Positions 7,138-13,489 of a DNA stretch of 27,912 nt are shown piece after piece. Numbering within the stretch: position 1 is the first letter of the stretch; every line of letters starts with the position of its first letter. The notes under the pieces are model-generated. The model saw only the letters and a program-made list of their open reading frames with translations, was not told the DNA's origin and searched no databases. The stretch comes from DASPLX01 sp035627375 (lineage in GTDB: Bacteria > Pseudomonadota > Gammaproteobacteria > Burkholderiales > Burkholderiaceae_D), in contig DASPLX010000023.1 in the NCBI GenBank assembly GCA_035627375.1, forward strand, positions 1 to 27,912, read 5' to 3'. The position numbers were made by a program, and so were the translations under genes.

Positions 7138-7476
7138 ATGAAAACCTCGTTCGCGCAGTTGATGGCGCGCCTGCCCGGGCCGGCATCCGACCGCTGGCCG
7201 GAGGGCGAACGGTTCGCACGGGGATTCGCGCACGGCACCATGTCGGTCGAGCTGTATGCGCCGCGCGGCGACGATCCGCAGACGCCGCACCGGCAGGACG
7301 AACTGTATGTCATCGTGCAAGGCGAGGGCGAGTTCTTGCACGATGGGATGCGCCAACCGTGCAAGAGCGGCGACGTGTTGTTCGTGGCAGCCGGCGTGCC
7401 GCACCGCTTCGAGAATTTTTCGCCGGACTTCGCGACGTGGGTCGTGTTCTGGGGACCGGAAGGCGGCGAGCGATGA
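7138..7476 (+). CDS. Small single-domain cupin
   Basis: The 112-residue protein is a single cupin barrel. Motif 1 is PHRQDELYVIVQGEG (residues 50-64), with H51 and E55 as probable metal ligands and Gln at the place often held by a second His. Motif 2 is SGDVLFVAAGVPHRFEN (77-93), with H89 as the last ligand. Such cupins may be dioxygenases, isomerases or ligand sensors; no particular reaction can be read here. The start at 7138 is favoured by AAGGAGAGG just upstream and by the operon layout. A longer in-frame extension upstream overlaps the exporter in the wrong frame and is rejected. Its stop overlaps the next start (ATGA), indicating translational coupling. Confidence 0.87.
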   Translation: MKTSFAQLMARLPGPASDRWPEGERFARGFAHGTMSVELYAPRGDDPQTPHRQDELYVIVQGEGEFLHDGMRQPCKSGDVLFVAAGVPHRFENFSPDFATWVVFWGPEGGER

Positions 7477-8105
7477 TTCCCATGGCGACCTATGCGGCAT
7501 TCTTGCTCGCGGTGCTGGCCCTGTTCCTGTCGCCGGGGCCGAACATGGCGTTCGTGCTGTCGCACGGCATCGCGCACGGGCCGCGCGGCGGTTTTGCGGC
7601 CGCGCTGGGCATCGGCGCGGCCGATCTGATCATGACCATGCTCACCGCCGCCGGCGTCACGGCGGCGGTGGCCGCCTGGCCGCCGGCTTTCGACATCCTG
7701 CGTTATGCCGGGGCGATCTACCTGATCCGGCTCGCAATTCTTGCCTTGCGCTCGCCCGGACAGCTGCGCGTGTCCGGACAAGACGGGACCTCGATGTTCG
7801 GCATTTTCCGGAGGGCGATGTTGAATTCGCTGCTCAATCCGAAGGCCTTGCTGTTTTTCATGGTGTTCCTGCCGCAGTTCGTCGATGCCTCGCGCAGCGT
7901 CTGGCCGCAGATCCTGGCGCTCGGCGCCACCCTGTCGGTCGCGGCGGTCGCGTTCAATGCCCTCCTGGGCGGATTCAGCGGCCGTATCGGCAGTTTGCTG
8001 GAGCGTAACCCGCGCGCTGTTCGCGTGCAAGGCTGGTTCCTCGCCGCCGTGATGCTGTCGCTCGCGTGCCGGCTGCTTTGGTTCGAACGACCGGCCGCGC
8101 ATTGA
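7473..8105 (+). CDS. LysE/RhtB-family amino-acid exporter (second copy)
   Basis: The 210-residue membrane protein has the signature FLSPGPNMAFVLSHGIAHG (about residues 18-36) and LLNPKALLFFMVFLPQFVD in the middle, the usual LysE/RhtB landmarks, with six hydrophobic segments. I place the start at the ATG at 7473, which overlaps the cupin stop as ATGA. A second ATG at 7482 is possible, and the longer open frame from 7359 is only read-through of cupin sequence. It is clearly different from the LysE-type gene at 6536, so the operon carries two distinct paralogues and not a recent duplication. The substrate is unknown. Confidence 0.93.
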   Translation: MIPMATYAAFLLAVLALFLSPGPNMAFVLSHGIAHGPRGGFAAALGIGAADLIMTMLTAAGVTAAVAAWPPAFDILRYAGAIYLIRLAILALRSPGQLRVSGQDGTSMFGIFRRAMLNSLLNPKALLFFMVFLPQFVDASRSVWPQILALGATLSVAAVAFNALLGGFSGRIGSLLERNPRAVRVQGWFLAAVMLSLACRLLWFERPAAH

Positions 8106-8137
8106 GCGGACGCCTCGAATATCGCCGGAAGCCAGCC

Positions 8138-9022
8138 ATGGAGAACGCATCGAGGACGCAGGAAACGAAAGGCATGCTGCTCGGAACGGTCGGCGTGGCG
8201 ATTTTCAGCCTGACCTTGCCGTTCACGCGGATGGCGGTGGCCGAGCTGCATCCGGTGTTCATCGCGCTCGGCCGCGCGGTCGTCGCCGCCGTCTGCGCCA
8301 TGGCATTGTTGTGGTGGATGCGGGCGCCGCGCCCGACGCCTCGGCAATGGCGCGCGCTGGCGATCACCGCGCTCGGTTGCGTGATCGGCTTTCCGGTCTT
8401 CAGCTCGATCGCGATGCGTTACGTGCCCGCGTCGCACGGCGCGGTCGTGGTCGGCGTCCTGCCGCTGGCGACCGCCGTGTTCGGCGCCTTGCGTTTCGGC
8501 GAGCGGCCATCGTTCGGGTTTTGGCTGGCGGCGCTTGCCGGCAGCGCCATCGTCGTCGCTTTTGCGCTGCAGCAAGGCGGCGGCGAATTGCAACTTGCCG
8601 ATCTGGCATTGTTTGCAGCCGTCGTTTCCGCCGCGATGGGCTATGCCGAAGGCGGCCGCCTGTCCCAAACCATGGGCGGGCAGCAAGTGATTTCCTGGGC
8701 GCTGGTGCTGTCGTTGCCGGTGTTGCTGCCGGTCACGGCCTGGTACGGCTGGCGTCATGGCGTGGCGGCATCGGCACAGACCTGGATGGCGTTCGGTTAT
8801 GTGTCCTTATTTTCGATGTTTATTGGGTTCTTCTTCTGGTATAAAGGTCTGGCGCTGGGCGGTATCGCCCGCGTCGGCCAGGTGCAGTTGCTGCAACCCT
8901 TTCTGACCATGCTCGGCGCGATGGCGATACTCGGCGAATCGCCGCCGGCAAGCAGCTTGTTGTTTGCGCTCGCGATCGTCGCCGTGGTGGCCGTCGGCCG
9001 GCGTATGAGCATACGCCGCTGA
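8138..9022 (+). CDS. EamA/DMT-family transporter
   Basis: The 294-residue protein has about ten hydrophobic segments arranged as two EamA repeats. The first starts with GMLLGTVGVAIFSLTLPFTR and includes HPVFIALGRAVVA; the second ends with GQVQLLQPFLTMLGAMAILGE. This is the drug/metabolite transporter superfamily, inner-membrane exporters of amino acids, purines or other small metabolites. The start at MENASRTQETKG is 32 bases after the preceding stop and has GGAAG upstream; the longer frame from 8066 overlaps the exporter gene and lacks a ribosome site. It is the third transporter in the cluster, and EamA genes are frequent MocR targets, which supports joint control. No clear terminator follows. 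Confidence 0.92.
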   Translation: MENASRTQETKGMLLGTVGVAIFSLTLPFTRMAVAELHPVFIALGRAVVAAVCAMALLWWMRAPRPTPRQWRALAITALGCVIGFPVFSSIAMRYVPASHGAVVVGVLPLATAVFGALRFGERPSFGFWLAALAGSAIVVAFALQQGGGELQLADLALFAAVVSAAMGYAEGGRLSQTMGGQQVISWALVLSLPVLLPVTAWYGWRHGVAASAQTWMAFGYVSLFSMFIGFFFWYKGLALGGIARVGQVQLLQPFLTMLGAMAILGESPPASSLLFALAIVAVVAVGRRMSIRR

Positions 9023-9131
9023 CCGGTCTTCCGGAAATGATCGTCGTGTGCGGTAAAATCGCCGGTTTTCGAACAACTGCCGGCCGTCCTCCGCGGGACG
9101 GCCCGAATTTCCTGGATTTCTGGAGCCGATC

Positions 9132-9602
9132 TTGTCTACGACCGTGTCTGTCTACGAGAAACTCAAAGCCCTCAATATCGAACTGCCCGCCGTCGCCGCG
9201 CCGGTCGCGGCTTACGTGATGCATGCGCGCACCGGCGATACCGTCTTCGTGTCCGGCCATATCGCCAAGAAGGACGGCAAGCCTTGGGTCGGCCAGCTCG
9301 GCAAGAACATTGCCACCGATGAAGGCAAGCAAGCCGCGCGCGCCGTCGCGATCGACCTGATGGCGACCCTGCAGGACGCCTGCGGCGGCGACCTCAACCG
9401 CGTCAAGCGCATCGTCAAGCTGACCAGCCTGGTGAACTCGACGCCGGAATTCACCGAACATCACCTGGTGACCAACGGCGCTTCCGAATTGCTCGCCGAA
9501 GTGTTCGGCGAGAAGGGCAAGCATGCGCGGGCCGCCTTCGGCGTGGCGCAGATTCCGCTCGGTTCCTGCGTCGAGATCGATCTGATCGCGGAAGTCGAGT
9601 AA
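9132..9602 (+). CDS. RidA/YjgF-family protein
   Basis: The 156-residue protein is a member of the Rid (YjgF/YER057c/UK114) family. VFVSGHIAKKDGKPWVGQLGKNI (about residues 38-60) is the first conserved block, and ARAAFGVAQIPLGSCVEIDLIAEVE the last, with an Arg at the place of the substrate-binding Arg of RidA. The length exceeds the 125-130 residues of classical RidA and fits the longer YjgF-like subgroups. RidA proteins hydrolyse reactive enamines/imines such as 2-aminoacrylate released by PLP dehydratases, so the dehydratase at 5549 is a plausible partner, but this subgroup need not have that activity. The start is the TTG at 9132, supported by GGAG six bases upstream; a GTG at 9144 is the alternative. 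A terminator follows directly. Confidence 0.88.
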   Translation: MSTTVSVYEKLKALNIELPAVAAPVAAYVMHARTGDTVFVSGHIAKKDGKPWVGQLGKNIATDEGKQAARAVAIDLMATLQDACGGDLNRVKRIVKLTSLVNSTPEFTEHHLVTNGASELLAEVFGEKGKHARAAFGVAQIPLGSCVEIDLIAEVE

Positions 9603-9618
9603 GCCGTACCGTATTCGG

Positions 9619-9645
9619 GCGGCATTTACCCAATGCCGCCTTTTC
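9619..9645 (+). terminator. Intrinsic terminator after the RidA gene
   Basis: GGCGGCATT (9619-9627) and AATGCCGCC (9633-9641) form a perfect 9-bp stem with a 5-base loop, followed by TTTT. It begins 16 bases after the stop codon. Confidence 0.85.
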
Positions 9646-9708
9646 CGGGATCTGCCAAAAGCAGAGCCGATCAACGTGGCCAGGCCACAACCATCAAGTG
9701 AGACAAGC

Positions 9709-10902
9709 ATGAAAATCGAAAATCCCACCCCGATCACGTGGCAGTTTTCCGAACGCGCGCAAAAGCTGCAAAGCTCGGCCATCCGCGAGATCCTCAAGGT
9801 CACGATGCGACCGGAAATCATTTCCTTCGCCGGCGGCCTGCCGTCGCCCGCGACCTTCCCGGTCGAGCACATGAAGGCCGCGTTCGACAAGGTCTTGTCG
9901 ACGCAAGGCAAGGTCGCGCTCCAATACGGCCCGACCGACGGCTACGGCCCGCTGCGCGAGTGGATTGCGAATCATCTGTCGAGCAGCGGCGCGAAGATCG
10001 TGCCGGAGCAGGTGCTGATGGTCTCCGGCTCGCAACAAGGCCTCGACCTGCTGGGCAAGGTCTTGATCGATGAAGGCAGCAAGATCCTGGTCGAGACGCC
10101 GAGCTACCTCGGCGCGCTGCAGGCGTTTTCCGTGTACGGCCCGCATTTCCAATCGGTGCAGACCGACGAGCAAGGCCTGGTGCCGGAAGCCGTCGCCACC
10201 ACGGGCATCGGCGCGCGCCTGCTGTACGCTCTCCCGAATTTCCAGAACCCGACCGGCCGCACGCTGCCGGTCGAGCGCCGCGTCGCGCTGGTCGAAACAT
10301 GCGCCCGCCTCGGCCTGCCGCTGATCGAGGACGATCCCTACGGCGCCCTGAGCTACAAGGGCGAGCCGCTGCCGAAGATGCTGACCATGAATCCGGGCGG
10401 CGTGATCTACATGGGTTCGTTCTCCAAGGTCCTGACTCCCGGCATCCGCCTTGGCTATGTCGTCGCGCCGCTGCCGCTGGCGCGCAAGCTGGAGCAAGCC
10501 AAGCAGGCGACCGACCTGCATACCGCGCAACTGACGCAGATGGTCGTGTACGAAGCGATCAAGGACGGCTTCCTCGAGCAGCATATCCCGAGCATCCGCA
10601 AGCTCTACGGCGACCAGTGCCAGGCCATGCTGTCGGCCATGGATCAATTCTTCCCGAAATCGGTGACCTGGACCAAGCCGGAAGGCGGGATGTTCATCTG
10701 GGTCACGCTGCCCAAGCACATCGACAGCAAGCAGCTGTTCGACGAAGCGGTCGCGCAAAACGTCGCGTTCGTGCCGGGCGGCCCGTTCTACGCGAACGCG
10801 CCGGAGACCAACACGCTGCGCCTGTCGTTCGTGACCGTGCCGCCGGAGAAGATCCGCGAAGGCATCGAGAAGCTCGGCAAGCTGATCGCCGCGAAGGTGT
10901 AA
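9709..10902 (+). CDS. PLP-dependent aminotransferase, class I (2-aminoadipate / LysN-like)
   Basis: The 397-residue enzyme is a fold-type I aminotransferase. Landmarks are IISFAGGLPSPATFP at about 36-50, LQYGPTDGYGPLREW, the cofactor-stacking VSGSQQGLDL, NFQNPTGRTL with the substrate Asn, IEDDPYGALSY with the pyridine-binding Asp, and the PLP lysine K240 in GSFSKVLTPGIRLGY. LRLSFV near the C-terminus holds the Arg that binds the substrate carboxylate. The pattern is closest to the LysN / 2-aminoadipate and aromatic aminotransferase group (also the enzyme half of MocR proteins), but exact substrates in this group are hard to predict. I start it at ATG 9709 (MKIENPTPITW); the upstream GTG at 9676 would add 11 unlikely residues. 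It has a terminator on each side, so it is probably transcribed alone. Confidence 0.92.
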   Translation: MKIENPTPITWQFSERAQKLQSSAIREILKVTMRPEIISFAGGLPSPATFPVEHMKAAFDKVLSTQGKVALQYGPTDGYGPLREWIANHLSSSGAKIVPEQVLMVSGSQQGLDLLGKVLIDEGSKILVETPSYLGALQAFSVYGPHFQSVQTDEQGLVPEAVATTGIGARLLYALPNFQNPTGRTLPVERRVALVETCARLGLPLIEDDPYGALSYKGEPLPKMLTMNPGGVIYMGSFSKVLTPGIRLGYVVAPLPLARKLEQAKQATDLHTAQLTQMVVYEAIKDGFLEQHIPSIRKLYGDQCQAMLSAMDQFFPKSVTWTKPEGGMFIWVTLPKHIDSKQLFDEAVAQNVAFVPGGPFYANAPETNTLRLSFVTVPPEKIREGIEKLGKLIAAKV

Positions 10903-10967
10903 TCGATGCGAGGGAGCGGAGGCCCATGCTTTCGCTTCGTGCCGTCGCATATTTCGATCCAGGCAAC

Positions 10968-10995
10968 AAGGCCGGCGCTGCGCCGGCCTTTTTTT
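10968..10995 (+). terminator. Intrinsic terminator after the aminotransferase gene
   Basis: AAGGCCGGCG (10968-10977) and CGCCGGCCTT (10981-10990) form a perfect 10-bp stem with loop CTG, followed by a T run to 10995. It lies 65 bases after the stop codon. Confidence 0.93.
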
Positions 10996-11068
10996 ATGTA
11001 CGAAGCGATCGATCCGGCGCGGCGTTGAAGCGGGCGACGGGGGCGTGTGTCCAGGCAAGGAGCGCACC

Positions 11069-11746
11069 ATGCAGGATGTGAATTATCGTTTCCAGTTCGA
11101 CGACGGCAGCGCCGCCTCGTTCGGCGTCGCGCCAGTCGGAACCGCCGGCGACCTTCCATCGTGGACCGCCCTCGGTTTCCATCAATGTCCCAATTGCCCG
11201 CTCTCGGTCGCCGCGGTGCCGCGCTGTCCGATGGCGGCCAGCTTCGTCCCCTTGGTCTCGGCGTTCGGCGCCCGCTTGTCCTATGAACCGGTGACGGTGC
11301 ACGTCGAATCGCGGGATCGCATTGTCACGAAGACGACCACGGTACAGGCGGCCGTCGGTTCGCTGATGGGCTTGCTGGCCGCGACCAGCGGCTGCCCGCG
11401 CATGGACTTCCTGAAACCGATGGCGCACTTCCACTTGCCGTTCGCGAGCGAGGACGAAACGATTTACCGGGTCGCCTCGATGTATTTGCTGGCCCAGTAC
11501 TTCGTGTGCCGGAGCGGCGCCGAGCCGGATTGGCAGCTCGGAAAACTGAAGGCGAATTATCAGGAGCTGCAGCAGGTCAACGCCGCCATGGCGGCCCGGC
11601 TGCGCGAGGTCAGCGAGCGTGACGGCACGTTGAATGCGCTGGTACTGCTGGATCTGCTTGCCAAGGCGTTGCCGTATTCGATCGACGACATGCTCGAGGA
11701 TGTGCGGCCGGCGTTTGAATCTCGTCAAGATAAGGAAATCGAATGA
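11069..11746 (+). CDS. Conserved protein of unknown function with CPxCPL motif
   Basis: I do not recognise a named family with certainty. The 225-residue soluble protein starts MQDVNYRFQFDDGSAASFGV, like a small beta domain, then has HQCPNCPL (about residues 38-45) and RCPMA shortly after, a cluster of Cys-Pro pairs that could bind metal or carry a redox pair. The second half is mostly helical (SLMGLLAATSGCPRMDFLKP, then HLPFASEDETIYRVASMYLL and a charged C-terminal helix). No signal peptide or membrane segment is seen. AAGGAG lies 6 bases before the ATG at 11069; an upstream in-frame start at 11045 has no ribosome site. Its stop overlaps the next start as ATGA, so it is coupled to the secreted TPR protein. 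Confidence 0.85.
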   Translation: MQDVNYRFQFDDGSAASFGVAPVGTAGDLPSWTALGFHQCPNCPLSVAAVPRCPMAASFVPLVSAFGARLSYEPVTVHVESRDRIVTKTTTVQAAVGSLMGLLAATSGCPRMDFLKPMAHFHLPFASEDETIYRVASMYLLAQYFVCRSGAEPDWQLGKLKANYQELQQVNAAMAARLREVSERDGTLNALVLLDLLAKALPYSIDDMLEDVRPAFESRQDKEIE

Positions 11747-12834
11747 AGGCAAGATTGTTTTTCCTGGGAGTCGCGCTTCTGGCCTTGAGCGGCACGCATG
11801 CGACGGCGAAGGCGACGGCGGCGAAGCCGATCCATGTCGCCGATGCCTCCCGTGCGAATGTCCATGTCCGGCCGGCGTTGAAACAGGGGGCCGACGAATT
11901 CGCGCGATCCTTGTTTCGATTATCGGAAAGTTACTTGCATGCCGCTACGCCCGATCAAGCCGTTCAGCTCCTGGAAATCAACCGTGCGCTGTTGGAGGGG
12001 AAGGAATTCGCTGCCGGCGACAGGATCCGGTTGCGCCTGCAACTCGCAAGGATGGCCTACTACAAGCACACTCTGGCCGGTTCCGCGCCCGGCAAGACGG
12101 TCGCGGACCTCGACGCCATCGTCGAGGATGCCAGGGCGACCGACGACGCAGGCTTGCTGGCGGACGCGACCGATGCGCTCGGATTGGCGCTCTATGTTCA
12201 GGCTTTCGAGGACGGGCAAATCGACCCGGCGTTGCGCCGCTTCCGCGAGGCCTATGCATTGAGAAAGAAGCTGGGGGATCGGCGCGGGATGTCGGAGTCG
12301 CTGTTCCATATCGGGCTGACGTACGAGCACAAGCCCGAACCGACGGCCGAGGACAAGGAAAGCGCCAGGAAATATTATGAGCAATCCCTGAAGATCGCCA
12401 AGGCCAACGGCTACAAGCGGGAAATGTCCTATGCCCACCGCCACCTGGGCAGCTTGTTGCAGGACGGCGGCAAGCTCGAAGCGGCCTTGGCGCACTTCCT
12501 GAAATCGCATGCGCTGCGGCGGGAGATCGGCTACTTCCTTTATCTTCCGCCGGCCAGCGCGGCCATCGGCGAAGTCTACATGGAGATGAAGGATTTTCCC
12601 AAAGCGATCGCGTACTTCAGGCAGGCTTACCAAGAGGCCGCCGAATCGAAGCTCGACCGATTCGCGGCCATGTACCTGCTGCGCACGGGGGACGCCTACA
12701 AGGCGATAAACGACAATGCCGCGGCGCGGCAACACTATCGCGAGGCGCAAGAGCTGGCGTCGAAGATGAATGACCGGGGCGGTGTCGAGCAGGCCGCCGG
12801 GAAGCTGGAAAGTCTTCCTACGAAAGAAGAATAA
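11743..12834 (+). CDS. Secreted (periplasmic) TPR-repeat protein
   Basis: The 363-residue protein starts with a signal peptide (MKARLFFLGVALLALSGTHA, probable cleavage after an A-x-A near residues 20-27). From about residue 130 to the end it consists of helical pairs that read as tetratricopeptide repeats, for example ALRRFREAYALRKKLGDRRG, then SARKYYEQSLKIAKANGYKR and AIAYFRQAYQEAAESKLDR, each about 40 residues apart, with the A/G-x-x-x-(Y/F) spacing of TPRs. Such proteins scaffold protein-protein contacts, here probably in the periplasm. It overlaps the preceding gene by 4 bases and shares one base with the next (TAATG), so the three form one operon. No catalytic domain is visible. Confidence 0.85.
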   Translation: MKARLFFLGVALLALSGTHATAKATAAKPIHVADASRANVHVRPALKQGADEFARSLFRLSESYLHAATPDQAVQLLEINRALLEGKEFAAGDRIRLRLQLARMAYYKHTLAGSAPGKTVADLDAIVEDARATDDAGLLADATDALGLALYVQAFEDGQIDPALRRFREAYALRKKLGDRRGMSESLFHIGLTYEHKPEPTAEDKESARKYYEQSLKIAKANGYKREMSYAHRHLGSLLQDGGKLEAALAHFLKSHALRREIGYFLYLPPASAAIGEVYMEMKDFPKAIAYFRQAYQEAAESKLDRFAAMYLLRTGDAYKAINDNAAARQHYREAQELASKMNDRGGVEQAAGKLESLPTKEE

Positions 12835-13259
12835 TGAAGAATCCCGAACTGTTGATCGGCGGCATATTGAGTTGCGTTGCCGCCTTGTTGCACGTCGCGA
12901 TCATTTTCGGCGGCGGGAGTTGGTATCGCTTTTTCGGCGCGGGGGAACGGCTCGCGTCGATGTCCGATGCAGGTTCACCGGTACCCGGGATAATCACGTT
13001 CGGCATTGCCGCTGTCCTGCTGATCTGGGGATTGTACGGATTCGCCGGCGCGGGATGGATGTCGCCGTTGCCTTTCATGAAAGCCGCGTTGATCGCCATT
13101 TCCGCCATTTACCTGTTGCGCGGCCTTGCTTTTATTCCCGTGTTTTTCTTCGCGCGGGAGCAGTCCGACGCCTTCCTGCTTTGGAGTTCGCTGATCTGTC
13201 TCGGATACGGAACGGCATATGGTCTTGGGACCTGGCGCTATTTCCACCAGGCCGGTTGA
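12834..13259 (+). CDS. Four-helix inner-membrane protein of unknown function
   Basis: The 141-residue protein has four hydrophobic segments at about residues 7-25, 53-72, 82-104 and 113-133. The first loop contains G-S-W-Y-R-F-F-G-A-G-E-R, a pattern I associate with small uncharacterised membrane proteins of Burkholderiales. There are no catalytic or transport signatures. The start shares one base with the stop of the TPR gene, so translation is likely coupled. The combination of soluble, periplasmic and membrane partners suggests that the three products may act in one envelope-associated complex, but that is only inference from order. Confidence 0.8.
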   Translation: MKNPELLIGGILSCVAALLHVAIIFGGGSWYRFFGAGERLASMSDAGSPVPGIITFGIAAVLLIWGLYGFAGAGWMSPLPFMKAALIAISAIYLLRGLAFIPVFFFAREQSDAFLLWSSLICLGYGTAYGLGTWRYFHQAG

Positions 13260-13329
13260 GGTAGGGTCGTGGGCGCCACGAGCCGAATCCGGAACGAGGG
13301 GGGAAAGGTAGGTCCGGGAAAACAACAAT

Positions 13330-13350
13330 GCCATGCCAAACAGGCATGGC
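13330..13350 (-). terminator. Perfect hairpin after the membrane-protein gene
   Basis: GCCATGCC (13330-13337) and GGCATGGC (13343-13350) form a perfect 8-bp stem with loop AAACA. On the plus strand no T run follows; on the minus strand it is followed by ATTGTTGTTTT, a weak T-rich tail. It may act as a weak terminator or mRNA-end stabiliser for the upstream operon. The strand assignment is uncertain. Confidence 0.35.
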
Positions 13351-13366
13351 CTGAGTGAAATGCAGG

Positions 13367-13396
13367 TTGCTCCGACGAAAATTTTGTCGGTATAGT
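13367..13396 (+). promoter_or_regulatory. Putative promoter with embedded palindromic operator, upstream of the RTX protease
   Basis: A -10-like TATAGT (13391-13396) with TTGCTC (13367-13372) at 18-base spacing could form a sigma-70 promoter about 94 bases before the protease start. The spacer holds the near-perfect 19-bp palindrome CCGACGAAAATTTTGTCGG (13372-13390; one mismatched pair around a central A). A palindrome between -35 and -10 is a typical repressor site. No regulator gene is adjacent. Confidence 0.45.
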
Positions 13397-13450
13397 AGCA
13401 ACATTCCTTGTTATCAATTCCGCTGCGGCTATCCATGGCGCATCCGGAGG

Positions 13451-13469
13451 CGCGGGGCGATACCCCGCG
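13451..13469 (+). promoter_or_regulatory. GC hairpin in the leader of the RTX protease
   Basis: CGCGGGG (13451-13457) and CCCCGCG (13463-13469) form a perfect all-GC 7-bp stem with loop CGATA, ending 20 bases before the ATG at 13490. GGAGG (13446-13450) lies just before the stem, and no ribosome site is seen between the stem and the start codon. Folding would bring GGAGG closer to the start, so the hairpin may influence translation. This is inference. Confidence 0.4.
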
Positions 13470-13489
13470 TGCACTGCATTTCCTCGATC

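Noticed and set aside
9001..9060. Possible promoter (TAAAAT at 9054-9059) before the Rid gene
   Set aside because: The -10 is fair, but no acceptable -35 is found at 16-18 bases, so it is too weak to list as a feature.
13355..13489. 45-residue N-terminal extension of the RTX protease
   Set aside because: It is Arg/Cys-rich, overlaps the promoter and palindrome, and has no ribosome site. The typical PPC opening starts at 13490.
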